DNA from: Novosphingobium kaempferiae
Lineage (GTDB): Bacteria > Pseudomonadota > Alphaproteobacteria > Sphingomonadales > Sphingomonadaceae
Length of the DNA stretch: 64,000 nucleotides
Direction: 5' to 3'
Assembly (NCBI RefSeq): GCF_021227995.1
Contig: NZ_CP089301.1
Span: 2,914,001 to 2,978,000, forward strand
Shown: in pieces, positions 34,616 through 42,900 of the stretch
Layout of the letters: the number at the start of each line of letters is the position of its first letter
Numbering within the stretch: position 1 is the first letter of the stretch
Made by a program: the position numbers and the translations under genes
The notes under the pieces: generated by a model
What the model was told of the DNA's origin: nothing
Databases searched by the model: none
The model's input: only the letters and a program-made list of their open reading frames with translations

Positions 34616-36153
34616 GCCGCCGCGCCCCCGAGGATTGCGGCCAGAGCATAGCCACCCCAGTGGTTACTTTCGCGTTTACGGCGTCGCCGATCCCAGATCA
34701 GCTCGACCTCGGGCAGCGGGGCCTGCTCGGGCGCGCCGCCCTTGGGCGGGAAGCGTTCCTCGATCCGGCGCACCAGCGAGGGCAGGCGCATCAGCGTCTC
34801 GATATCCTCGCGCACGCGGTCGACGATCACCGCCTCGGGGCCGAGTTCGTCGCGGATCCAGCCCTTCACGAACGGCGCGGCGACATCCCACATGTTGATC
34901 TCGGGATCGAGCGCGGTCGCCAGCCCCTCGACCATGACCATGGTCTTCTGGAGCAGCAGCAGGTGCGGCTGCACCGCCATGTCGAAATCGCGGGTGATCG
35001 CGAAGAGCCCGTCGAGCATCTGCCCGACCGACAGTTCCGACACCGGCTTGCCGCGCATCGGCTCGCCCACGGCGCGAAGGGCGGTCGCGAATTCCTCTAC
35101 CGTGTGATAGCTGGGGACGTACTGCGCCTCGAAATGAATCTCGGCCACGCGGCGGTAGTTGCCGGTGGTCAGGCCATAGAGGATTTCCGCCAGCCACAGC
35201 CGCGCCTGCCGATTGATGCGGCCCATGATGCCGAAGTCGATGGCGACGATGGTGGTGTGCTCCGGGCCGCCCTGCACGAACAGGTTGCCCTGGTGCATGT
35301 CGGCATGGAAGAATCCGCAAGAAATCGCCTGCGTCAGGAACGTCAGCACCAGCCTGCGGGCGAGTGCGGGCATGTCGTGCCCCGCCTCGCGCAAGGCGGG
35401 CAGGTTGCTCATCTTGATGCCGTCGATCCACTCGACCGTCAGCACCGAGCCGTTAGTGCGGTCCCAGTCGATGTCGGGAACGCGGTAATCGTCGATCCCC
35501 TTCATCGCATCGGCCAGTTCGGAGGCCGAAGCCGCCTCGCGCCGCAGGTCGAATTCGCGCAGGGTCCAGCGCTTGAGGTTGGCGATCACCGCGCGTGGGC
35601 GCAGGCGCGCGGCCTCGGCGCCCAGCACTTCGAGGTGCGCGGCGGCCCATTCGTAAGTCTCGACATCGCGGGCGAACTGCTCGCGGATGCCGGGCCGCAG
35701 CACCTTGACCGCCACGTCGCGTCCGTCCGGCGTCACCGCGCGGTGGACCTGCGCGATCGAGGCCGCGCCGACCGGCGTCTCCTCCACCGAGGCGAAGATC
35801 GCCTCCAGCGGGCGACCGAAGGTGCTTTCGATCTGCGCGCGGATTTCCGAGAACGGCACCGGCGGCAGGCTGTCCTGCAAGGTCAGCAGGTTGTGCGCGG
35901 GGCCTTCGCCGACAAGGTCGGGCCGGGTCGCCAGCGCCTGCCCCAGCTTGATCGCGGCGGGGCCGATCTCCTGGAAGGCGCCTGCGTAGTCGGGCTCAAG
36001 CGGCTGGCGCGCGCCGAAGCGGGCGATGCGGCACAGGCGCTTGACCGGCGCGGGTGCGTTGCGGTCATTCTCGATCCCGCGCAGCGCCCCGTGACGCGCA
36101 AGGACGCGGCCCCACTTGAGCAGGCGCGCGATATGGACGGGGGTGGTGGTCAC
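34582..36153 (-). CDS. ubiB: Ubiquinone synthesis protein kinase-like UbiB
   Basis: A 523-residue ABC1/ADCK/UbiB ATPase needed for ubiquinone synthesis. It has the KxGQ-type motif AIKLGQALATRPDL, the Ala-rich loop VGAASIAQVH, VAVKVLRPG (Lys), the catalytic-loop HADMHQGNLFV and metal-binding IDFGIMG. Two C-terminal membrane helices anchor it to the inner membrane (last about 30 residues, YALAAILGGAAAWALTYW). Its gene follows ubiE after a repeat of family A. Confidence 0.97.
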   Translation of the reverse strand: MTTTPVHIARLLKWGRVLARHGALRGIENDRNAPAPVKRLCRIARFGARQPLEPDYAGAFQEIGPAAIKLGQALATRPDLVGEGPAHNLLTLQDSLPPVPFSEIRAQIESTFGRPLEAIFASVEETPVGAASIAQVHRAVTPDGRDVAVKVLRPGIREQFARDVETYEWAAAHLEVLGAEAARLRPRAVIANLKRWTLREFDLRREAASASELADAMKGIDDYRVPDIDWDRTNGSVLTVEWIDGIKMSNLPALREAGHDMPALARRLVLTFLTQAISCGFFHADMHQGNLFVQGGPEHTTIVAIDFGIMGRINRQARLWLAEILYGLTTGNYRRVAEIHFEAQYVPSYHTVEEFATALRAVGEPMRGKPVSELSVGQMLDGLFAITRDFDMAVQPHLLLLQKTMVMVEGLATALDPEINMWDVAAPFVKGWIRDELGPEAVIVDRVREDIETLMRLPSLVRRIEERFPPKGGAPEQAPLPEVELIWDRRRRKRESNHWGGYALAAILGGAAAWALTYWTLLN

Positions 36154-36179
36154 TTGTCACCCTCCCCACCACCGGCGCT

Positions 36180-36261
36180 CGTCATTGCGAGCGAAGCGAA
36201 GCAATCCAGCGCGGCCGGCACAACGCCGGATTGCCGCGGGCCTTCGGCCCTCGCAATGACG
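36180..36261. repeat. Palindromic repeat, family A, variant right arm (copy 2)
   Basis: 82 bp between ubiB and ubiE. The left arm is standard, but the right arm reads GGATTGCCGCGGGCC then TTCGGCCCTCGCAATGACG, so it contains its own small hairpin GGGCC-TTC-GGCCC. The same variant arm occurs at 44147-44183. Confidence 0.85.
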
Positions 36262-36286
36262 AAATCACAAGGCTGCATGGTCGATC

Positions 36287-37054
36287 TCAGACCTTCCAGC
36301 CCGAATGGATCGCGACGAGGCCGCCGAGTATCGGCTCCACCTTGGTGTGCTTGAACCCGGCCTTGCGCACCATGCCCTCGAACTCGGGCATCGGCGGGAA
36401 GCGGCGGATCGATTCGATGAGGTAGCGGTAGGACTCCGCGTCGCCCGCGATCATCGAGCCGATCTTGGGGACCAGCTTGTGCGAATAGGCGTCGTAGACT
36501 TCCTTGAAGCCCGGCCATTCGGTGGTCGAGAATTCGAGGCAGAAGAAGCGTCCGCCGTACTTCAGCACGCGATGCGCCTCGGCCAGCGCCTTGTCGATGT
36601 GCGTCACGTTGCGGATGCCGAAGGCGATCGTGTAGGCATCGAAGAAGCGGTCGGGGAAGCTCAGTTCCTCGGCGTTCTGGCGCGACCAGACGAGGGTGTC
36701 GATGCCGCGCTCCATGGCGCGCTCGATGCCGACGTCCAGCATGTCCTGGTTGATGTCGGACACGGTGACGACTGCGCCCTCGGCCTCCATGCGGAAGGCG
36801 ATGTCGCCGGTGCCGCCCGCCATGTCGAGGATCTGCTCGCCCGGACGCGGGCGCACGCGGCGCACGAACTTGTCCTTCCACAGGCGGTGCATGCCGACCG
36901 ACATGGCGTCGTTCATCACGTCGTACTTGCGCGCGACGGAGGAGAAGACTGCGCCGACGCGCCCTTCCTTGTCCGCTGCCGCCACGTCCTCGTAGCCGAA
37001 GGAGACGGTTTCGGTTTCGGTCGAAGTGGGCTCGCTGCCGATGTCGCTGCTCAT
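36287..37054 (-). CDS. ubiE: Ubiquinone/menaquinone C-methyltransferase UbiE
   Basis: A 255-residue class I SAM methyltransferase that C-methylates the benzoquinol ring in ubiquinone synthesis. Seen are FSSVARKYDVMNDAMSVGMHRLWK, motif I ILDMAGGTGDIAFRM and the UbiE-typical DAYTIAFGIRNVTHIDKAL. First gene of the minus-strand ubiE-ubiB-(membrane protein)-coaBC-dut run. Divergent from the CHAT gene, with about 170 nt between. Confidence 0.97.
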   Translation of the reverse strand: MSSDIGSEPTSTETETVSFGYEDVAAADKEGRVGAVFSSVARKYDVMNDAMSVGMHRLWKDKFVRRVRPRPGEQILDMAGGTGDIAFRMEAEGAVVTVSDINQDMLDVGIERAMERGIDTLVWSRQNAEELSFPDRFFDAYTIAFGIRNVTHIDKALAEAHRVLKYGGRFFCLEFSTTEWPGFKEVYDAYSHKLVPKIGSMIAGDAESYRYLIESIRRFPPMPEFEGMVRKAGFKHTKVEPILGGLVAIHSGWKV

Positions 37055-37223
37055 GGGGCAGTCCTCTAACCGTCCGGACGCGGGCGCGCCACCAATGTTT
37101 TGGCAAAGTTCCGATACAGATTCGGCCTATATTGCCCGTTTGTGACGACAATCGTCATGCACAGCGCTGCAGCTTTGCGGCATTGTCCGCCCCGCGACAG
37201 AACCGACGCGGGGGATGAGCGCG

Positions 37224-40200
37224 ATGACGGATGAATTGCCCGGAGAGTTGTCTGGCGCGGGCGTGCGCCTGATCGGCCTGACTGCAACACCCACCGGACC
37301 CGACACGCTGCGACGATCGCGGGGCGAAGCAGGTAGTGATGACGCCGACGCGCTGATCGCCTCGGCCCTCGACGGCGCGGGGATGACCGTCGTCGCCGAT
37401 GTCGTCGTCGCGCCGCCTGCCGCCGTTCCCGAAGCGGGCCTGCGTCGCAGCCGGGGCTCAGCCGAACCCGCTCCCCATATCGAGGTGGACGTGGGGGCGG
37501 ACGAGACCGCCGTGGTCCTGCTCGAAGCCGAGGGCGGCGTGTTCAACTGGGTCTTCCCCGAGGAAGTCCAGACCCGCCGCGCGCGCGGCAGCGGGCCGCA
37601 GACGCTCACTTTCGTGCTGGAGCCGCCCGCGCCCGAGGCGCCGGACCGGCGAAGCTGGGCGGGCGCTCTGGTCAACCGGCTGGTGGAGCCGGTGCGCGTG
37701 CGCGTCACCCGCTTCGCCGCCAACCTTGCCATCGATGCGCTGGTGGAGCGGATCGAGGGGGAGATCGTCGAAGGCCCGGTGCTGATGGACGGCCCGGCGC
37801 TCGGCTGGGTGGCCAAGGGGCCAAGGTTCGCGGCTCCCCCGACGGTGCGCCCCGGCGCGCGGGTGCTGCTGTTCGTCCACGGCACCTTCTCCACCGTGCG
37901 CGGCAGCTTCTCCGCACTGGAACAGACCGCCGAGGGCAAGGCGTTCCTCGACGCGGCGCGGGCGCATTACGACCTCGTGCTGGGCGTCGATCACCGCACC
38001 CTCGCCGACGACCCGGAGGCCAACGCCGAACTGTTCGAGAAGGCGCTCGGCTTCCTGCCCGACGGGACCGAGATCGACGCCATCGGCTACAGCCGGGGCG
38101 GCCTCGTCCTGCGCGCGGTGGTGGCGCGGCTGGGGGCGCGGCTCGCCTTCCGCAAGCTGGTCTTCGTGGGCTGCACCAATGCGGGCACGCATCTGGCCGA
38201 ACCGGAGAACTGGCGCTCTCTGGTCGATCTCTACACCAGCATCCTCGTCGCCGGCAGCAAGCTGCTGGGCATGGCGACGGTGCCGGTGGTGGCGACCGTG
38301 ACGGAACAGGCGATCCGGCTCGTCGCGGGCTTCGTGAAGGCGATGCCGCAGATCGGCGTGGAGGAAGGCAAGGTGCCCGGCCTCGCCGCCATGCGCCCCG
38401 GCAGCGCCACCGTCACGCGGCTGGCGAAGGCGGATGCTTTGGGCGGCGCGGGGCCGGTCCACGCCATCGCCGCCGAGTTCGAGCCCGCCTCCTTCGACCT
38501 GAACAAGGGCATGACGCCGCAACTGGCCGCGTTCCTGGGGGACCGGATGGTCGACCGGCTGTTCGGCACCGCCAACGACCTCGTCGTCGACACCGCCTCG
38601 ATGGCGGACTTCGGCGCGGCGACGGCGGCCCCGGCATGGCCCGCGCTGCTGACGATCCCGGCGGCGGATTCGATCTACCACGTCATCTACTTCGCCACTC
38701 CGCGCGTGGCGGATGCGCTGCAGTCGTGGCTGATCGGCCAGCCGGCGATGGCGGCGCCACCACCGATGGCGGCCGCGCCCGCGCCGGTCGCCTCCGCACC
38801 GCCACCCCGCCGCAGCCGCCCGAGCACGGCCCCGGCCATCGACGCGCCGGTCCTCGAAGCCGCTCCGCCTCCCGACTTCACCGCCGAGGCGCTGGACGCC
38901 TTCGCCGAAGCGCCGACAGCGGGAGCAGCCGCTCCGCCCGAGGCCGACCACGCCGCCTGCTACTTCTCGGCGGAGATGGACTCCGCCCCCGTGGTGACGA
39001 TGCCGGTGCCGCTGTTCGTCACCGTCTCGCCCGAGAAGATCGTCGTGTCCGGCCCCTCCGCCGCGACCGACGCGCCGGTCATGGCGTCCCGCTCGGAGCC
39101 CGCGATGGTCACCGTCACCGCCCTCGCCAACTGCGAGGTCGTCGGCAAGGCGACGCAGCGGCTGACGATCCCGGACGACGTCGCCCGCTTCGAGGTGCGC
39201 GGCTCCACCCCCGGCGCCGCGCGGGTGCAGGTGGAGATCGTGCAGGGCGCCGCCCCCCTCGCCTCGCTGCTGCTGGAGCCGGTGTTCCTGCCCGATACCG
39301 GCAACACCATCCGCGCCGAGGCCCGCGCCGTCCCCGACCGCGCCTGCCCCGGCAACGCCGCCACCTTGCGGATCTACGAACTGCGCCAGCAGGACGGCAG
39401 CCTGCTCATCCGCTACGACCTGTCGGGCAAGGGCCTCGCCGAAGCGTGGGACAAGGTGCTGCCCGCGAGCTTCAGCATGGAGACCTTCGTCGGCCAGTTC
39501 CTCGGCAAGCTCGACGCCGCCTACAACCAGAGCAGGACCGAATATAAGCTGTTCCTCAGCCGCATCACCGACTTCGCGGTCGATTCCACCAACCAGCTCG
39601 TCCCCGCCGAAGTGCGCGCGGCGCTGTGGGAGCATCGCGACCGGATCGACGCGGTGCAGGTGATCTCCGACAGCCCCTACATGCCGTGGGAACTGCTCTA
39701 CATCGACGATCCGGCGGGCGGCGGGTTGGAGAACCGGGGCTTCCTGGCTGAATGGGGGCTGGTGCGCTGGATGTACAACGCCGTCTGGCCCGGCGACACG
39801 ATCCAGCTTCGCGGCGACCGCGTCCGCTACGTCATCCCCGACTACCTCAACGTGCGCGACAAGCTGCCGCAGGCGACGCAGGAGCGCGAGATGCTCACCC
39901 ACCTGTTCGGCCCCGGCGCGGTCCCGGTCGAGCGGCTGGAGGGCGAGACGCACAGCGAGAGCGTCAATCGCTTCCTCTCCAAGAACGCCACCGAATGCGA
40001 CCTCCTCCACTTCGCCTGCCACGGCGAGGCGCAGCAGATGGCGGTGCTCAATTCCGACCTCGTCCTGTCCGGCGAAGTCACGGAAAAAGGCACCATCGCC
40101 GACGACCTGCTCCCCTCCAGCGCGGTCAAGCGCCGCGCTCTGTTCCGTGGCCGGGACGCGGAGCCGAGCGGCCTCGTCTTCGTCAACGCCTGCCAGACCG

Positions 40201-40475
40201 GCAAGCCCGGAGAGGGGATCTCGGGCGTCTCGGGCTTCGCCGACGCCTTCCTGCGCCCGGTGACGGACGGCGGCGCGGCAGCTTTCGTGGGGGCGCTGTG
40301 GTCGGTGGGGGACACGCTGGCGCGGACCTTCGCCGACACCTTCTACGCCCGCCTGCTCGCCGGGGAGCGGCTGGTCGACGCGGTGAAGGACGCCCGGCGC
40401 GCCTGCCAGAGCGAGAGCGACTTCACCTGGCTCGCCTACACCATCTACGGCAACCCCTTCGCCCGCAAAGGATGA
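37224..40475 (+). CDS. Serine-hydrolase (lipase-like) and CHAT caspase-like protease fusion
   Basis: About 1083 residues. From the longer start at 37215: an N-terminal region of unknown fold (1-205), an alpha/beta hydrolase with FVHGTFS (220-226), elbow GYSRGG with Ser293, Asp455/459 and His489 (SIYHVIYF); a Pro/Ala-rich linker (about 509-575); a beta-rich region (about 590-690); and a C-terminal CHAT protease with HFACHG (His936) and NACQTG (Cys993). Both active sites look complete. CHAT proteases are caspase-like peptidases often found in bacterial conflict systems, and paired lipase domains could attack membranes. ATG 37224 lies 8 nt after GGGGGA; ATG 37215 abuts the G-run. First of three coupled or closely spaced genes. 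Confidence 0.88.
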   Translation: MTDELPGELSGAGVRLIGLTATPTGPDTLRRSRGEAGSDDADALIASALDGAGMTVVADVVVAPPAAVPEAGLRRSRGSAEPAPHIEVDVGADETAVVLLEAEGGVFNWVFPEEVQTRRARGSGPQTLTFVLEPPAPEAPDRRSWAGALVNRLVEPVRVRVTRFAANLAIDALVERIEGEIVEGPVLMDGPALGWVAKGPRFAAPPTVRPGARVLLFVHGTFSTVRGSFSALEQTAEGKAFLDAARAHYDLVLGVDHRTLADDPEANAELFEKALGFLPDGTEIDAIGYSRGGLVLRAVVARLGARLAFRKLVFVGCTNAGTHLAEPENWRSLVDLYTSILVAGSKLLGMATVPVVATVTEQAIRLVAGFVKAMPQIGVEEGKVPGLAAMRPGSATVTRLAKADALGGAGPVHAIAAEFEPASFDLNKGMTPQLAAFLGDRMVDRLFGTANDLVVDTASMADFGAATAAPAWPALLTIPAADSIYHVIYFATPRVADALQSWLIGQPAMAAPPPMAAAPAPVASAPPPRRSRPSTAPAIDAPVLEAAPPPDFTAEALDAFAEAPTAGAAAPPEADHAACYFSAEMDSAPVVTMPVPLFVTVSPEKIVVSGPSAATDAPVMASRSEPAMVTVTALANCEVVGKATQRLTIPDDVARFEVRGSTPGAARVQVEIVQGAAPLASLLLEPVFLPDTGNTIRAEARAVPDRACPGNAATLRIYELRQQDGSLLIRYDLSGKGLAEAWDKVLPASFSMETFVGQFLGKLDAAYNQSRTEYKLFLSRITDFAVDSTNQLVPAEVRAALWEHRDRIDAVQVISDSPYMPWELLYIDDPAGGGLENRGFLAEWGLVRWMYNAVWPGDTIQLRGDRVRYVIPDYLNVRDKLPQATQEREMLTHLFGPGAVPVERLEGETHSESVNRFLSKNATECDLLHFACHGEAQQMAVLNSDLVLSGEVTEKGTIADDLLPSSAVKRRALFRGRDAEPSGLVFVNACQTGKPGEGISGVSGFADAFLRPVTDGGAAAFVGALWSVGDTLARTFADTFYARLLAGERLVDAVKDARRACQSESDFTWLAYTIYGNPFARKG

Positions 40476-40480
40476 TCGCG

Positions 40481-40819
40481 ATGGCCGAAATGACGCTCAA
40501 CCCCACCTTCAGCCTTGCGCCCGAGAAGCTGTGGCAGGCGATAAATCCGTGGACCTGGACCTTCGAGGGCTCTCAGGTCGGCCTCGTCAACGTCCACATC
40601 GGCGAGACGAAATACCCGGAAACCGAGCGCGCGATCCTCGACGAAGTGGGCAGCTACGGCCGCCAGCTTGGCCGCATCGGCGACGCGCTCGAAGTGCTGA
40701 TCGCGCATTTCGATGCGGGCAGCCTCACCGAAAAGGAACGCGATGCGCTCACCATCCTCGAAGGCGACCTTGCGAAGATCCGCCGCATCAAGGCGCGCGA
40801 ACGCGAAAAGGTGCAATGA
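40481..40819 (+). CDS. Small helical partner of the CHAT fusion
   Basis: A 112-residue protein: N-terminal SLAPEKLWQAINPWTWTFEGS, a middle part, and a charged helical C-terminus (EKERDALTILEGDLAKIRRI). No family recognised. ATG 40481 has AAGGA 8 nt upstream; ATG 40472 overlaps the CHAT stop (ATGA) but its ribosome site abuts it. Tight linkage suggests that it is a cofactor, inhibitor or substrate of the CHAT protease (inference). Confidence 0.75.
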   Translation: MAEMTLNPTFSLAPEKLWQAINPWTWTFEGSQVGLVNVHIGETKYPETERAILDEVGSYGRQLGRIGDALEVLIAHFDAGSLTEKERDALTILEGDLAKIRRIKAREREKVQ

Positions 40820-40878
40820 CCTTGCCAGCGCCGGACAATGCAGGCAGCATCGCCACCGGCAAAACAGGAGGTGAATTC

Positions 40879-41256
40879 ATGAGCGATTTCGACCCCAAGC
40901 CTGCGACTTCGGCCCCCACTACTTCGGGCTTCGACTTCAACAACCCGACGATCATCAACCTGCTTTATCTGGCCTCGTACATCACGGGGATCACCGGCAT
41001 CGTCGGCGTCGTCCTCGCCTACGTCTGGCGCGGCGAACCCAAGGCGGCGTGGGAGGTTTCGCACTACGAATACGCGATCAAGACCTTCTGGATCTTCCTG
41101 ATCGGAACCGTCGTGGGCTTCATGCTCATCATCGCGCTGATCGGCTTCCTGATCCTGCCCGCCGTGGCGATCCTCGTGATCGTGCGCTGCGTGATGAGCA
41201 TCCTCAACGCGCAGAAGCAGGTGCCGATGCCCAATCCGGGATCTTGGCTGGTCTGA
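40879..41256 (+). CDS. Membrane protein, DUF4870-like
   Basis: A 125-residue protein with about three to four membrane helices (NLLYLASYITGITGIVGVVL; FWIFLIGTVVGFMLIIALIG; FLILPAVAILVIVRCVMSIL), resembling the DUF4870 / Tic20-like group. ATG 40879 is preceded by AGGAGGT, an ideal ribosome site, so strong translation is expected. It lies 59 nt after the helical partner gene and is probably in the same transcript. DUF4870 genes also occur alone in sphingomonads, so its membership in the CHAT unit is not certain. Confidence 0.82.
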   Translation: MSDFDPKPATSAPTTSGFDFNNPTIINLLYLASYITGITGIVGVVLAYVWRGEPKAAWEVSHYEYAIKTFWIFLIGTVVGFMLIIALIGFLILPAVAILVIVRCVMSILNAQKQVPMPNPGSWLV

Positions 41257-41263
41257 AGAACGG

Positions 41264-41290
41264 CGTCGTCCCGGGCTCGACCCGGGACCG
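41264..41290. repeat. Palindromic repeat, family B (copy 3)
   Basis: CGTCGTCCCGGGCTCGACCC followed by GGGACCG, an imperfect palindrome of family B. It starts 8 nt after the DUF4870-like stop. Confidence 0.75.
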
Positions 41291-41327
41291 CTGGCGGCCT
41301 CGTCAGAGCGCACCTCACCCCCTACTT

Positions 41328-41403
41328 CGTCATTGCGAGCGTAGCGAAGCAATCCAAGGCGGTTTACGCGGCGCTGGATTGCTTCGCTACGCTCGCAATG
41401 ACG
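41328..41403. repeat. Palindromic repeat, family A (copy 3)
   Basis: 76 bp with near-perfect arms (GCGAGCGTAGCGAAGCAATCC type, and its complement). It lies in the convergent gap between the DUF4870-like gene and DUF1294, 37 nt from a family B repeat. Confidence 0.9.
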
Positions 41404-41423
41404 AAGGTTAGGCTAGCTCGCCC

Positions 41424-41702
41424 TCAACCCCGCCACCACGCGAGCCCCACCAACGCCACGACCTGCAACGCCGCGACCGCGTGCAACCGCATGACGAACG
41501 GCTGCTTGCGCGTCTTGTGCTGGAACGCGCTGCGCCCCGCATAGGCCCCGGCCGTCCCGCCCACCAGTGCGAGCAGCAGCAGGGTCCGCTCCGGGACCCG
41601 CTGTCCCTTACGCTGCGAGCGCGCCTTGTCGAAGCCGAACGCCGCGAAGGCGACGATGTTCAGGATGGCCAGCGCTACGAGCGCGGCCTCGGCTGCGCGC
41701 AT
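41424..41702 (-). CDS. DUF1294 membrane protein
   Basis: A 92-residue protein with hydrophobic segments at about 4-22, 42-58 and 72-90. NIVAFAAFGFDKARSQRKGQRVPE and GGTAGAYAGRSAFQHKTRKQPF match the DUF1294 family core (DK.xA, HKT.K..F). Function unknown. Its ATG follows the MAPEG stop directly (TGA ATG), so the two genes are coupled. Confidence 0.9.
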   Translation of the reverse strand: MRAAEAALVALAILNIVAFAAFGFDKARSQRKGQRVPERTLLLLALVGGTAGAYAGRSAFQHKTRKQPFVMRLHAVAALQVVALVGLAWWRG

Positions 41703-42128
41703 TCAGACCCGCGCGAAGATCGAGACGCCGAGGTTGATCCACAGCGCCAGCGAGAACAGCACGCCCAGCACGAAGGCGCCGCCGCGATGGGCGGGGTTGT
41801 TGTAGGTCATGTGGACCAGGCTCTGCAGCACGCGCGCGGCGACGAAGCCCCAGGCGAAGATCAGCGTCCACTTGCCGACCACCGCCAGCACGAAGCCGGT
41901 CAGGCAGGCGGCGAAGAACAGCGTCGGGAATTCGAACAGGTTGTCCCAGTGGCGCACCGCCGCGCGGGCGTTTTCCGGCTCGGGATTGCCGATGTGGGCG
42001 CGGTAGTAGCTGGGGTCCATGCCCTTGATGATCGCCGAGCGCGCCACCACCATGCGGATGAAGGCGACGAAGGTCAGCGCGACGACGGCAAGCATCGGCA
42101 GGAAGATCAGGGTCGGGTTCACGGACAT
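41703..42128 (-). CDS. MAPEG-family membrane protein
   Basis: A 141-residue, four-helix membrane protein of the MAPEG group (glutathione- and eicosanoid-metabolism relatives; bacterial roles mostly unknown). RAHIGNPEPENARAAVRHWDN and the NLFEFPTLFFA segment fit the family. Inner membrane. Transcribed with DUF1294. Confidence 0.88.
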   Translation of the reverse strand: MSVNPTLIFLPMLAVVALTFVAFIRMVVARSAIIKGMDPSYYRAHIGNPEPENARAAVRHWDNLFEFPTLFFAACLTGFVLAVVGKWTLIFAWGFVAARVLQSLVHMTYNNPAHRGGAFVLGVLFSLALWINLGVSIFARV

Positions 42129-42187
42129 CGGCGGGCTCCGTCAGTCGTTTCAGTTCATGCGCGTGGTAGAGGAGCCGCGCGGACTTG

Positions 42188-42706
42188 TCAGCTACCGGGC
42201 GCAGGAACCGGCGCGGCGGTGGCCTCGGGGGCGGGAGCCGGAGCGGCCTCGGTGTCGCCCTCGTCCGGCAGTTCGCCACCTTCCGGCCCGAGCTTGCTCC
42301 AGTCCTCGTCGTCCATCGACGGCGGCGGCGGAGGCGCGGAGACGGCGAGTGGCAGCGGCTTCAACCGCGCCTTGGGCGTGCGGCTGGCATAAAGGTCCGC
42401 GCCGTCCTTGGCGAAGGCGTAGAGCTGGGTGAACGGGATGCGGTACTCGGCCTTGCCGTCGGACACGACGACCTCGTTGCCCGCCAGCCGCTCGACCGTG
42501 CCGATCTCCACGCCATCATCATCGACGAGCGAGAGCCCGTAGACGATCTCCTCGCGGCTGACGTTGCGCACCGTCACCACGTTATCGTCGAGCAGCGCCT
42601 TCTTCCCGGCCTTGCTGTCGGCGGAGACGGGCTGCTCAGGCGCCTTGGCGAGGGCCGGGGCGGCGCTGAACGCAAGGGCAGTCAGCAGAAGAATCGTGCG
42701 GGACAT
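42188..42706 (-). CDS. Exported protein of unknown function
   Basis: A 172-residue protein with a signal peptide (TILLLTALAFSAAPALA, cleavage before KAPEQ). The middle (about 40-105) is a small beta domain that reads like a PRC-barrel (VSREEIVYGLSLVDDDGVEIGTVERL, split by V and G residues). The C-terminal third is Pro/Ala/Glu rich. ATG 42706 has GGAG about 9 nt upstream. No recognised family with certainty. Confidence 0.75.
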   Translation of the reverse strand: MSRTILLLTALAFSAAPALAKAPEQPVSADSKAGKKALLDDNVVTVRNVSREEIVYGLSLVDDDGVEIGTVERLAGNEVVVSDGKAEYRIPFTQLYAFAKDGADLYASRTPKARLKPLPLAVSAPPPPPSMDDEDWSKLGPEGGELPDEGDTEAAPAPAPEATAAPVPAPGS

Positions 42707-42850
42707 GAACGTGTTCTCCGGGAGGGACTGCGGAGAAATGCGCATTATGCACGCAAGTTTCCAGAGGCGACCTGCGATACGGGCGCGGAAAAGCGCCGGT
42801 TGGGCGTAACGGCCGGTGGCAGAACCGTAACTTTCCCTCGCCCACAAACC

Positions 42851-42879
42851 CGTCACCCTGCCTGCGCAGGGGCGACGGG
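42851..42879. repeat. Repeat, family C (single arm)
   Basis: 29 nt whose core GCGCAGGGGCGACGGG matches the right arm of the element at 8738-8767 (CTCCGCAGGGGCGACGGGG). No second arm is seen beside it. Confidence 0.65.
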
Positions 42880-42900
42880 ATTGTGAGACGATGCGGAAAA

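Noticed and set aside
37458..40022. 854-residue minus-strand frame
   Set aside because: Antisense shadow of the CHAT fusion; Arg/Gly/Ala-rich with no motifs.
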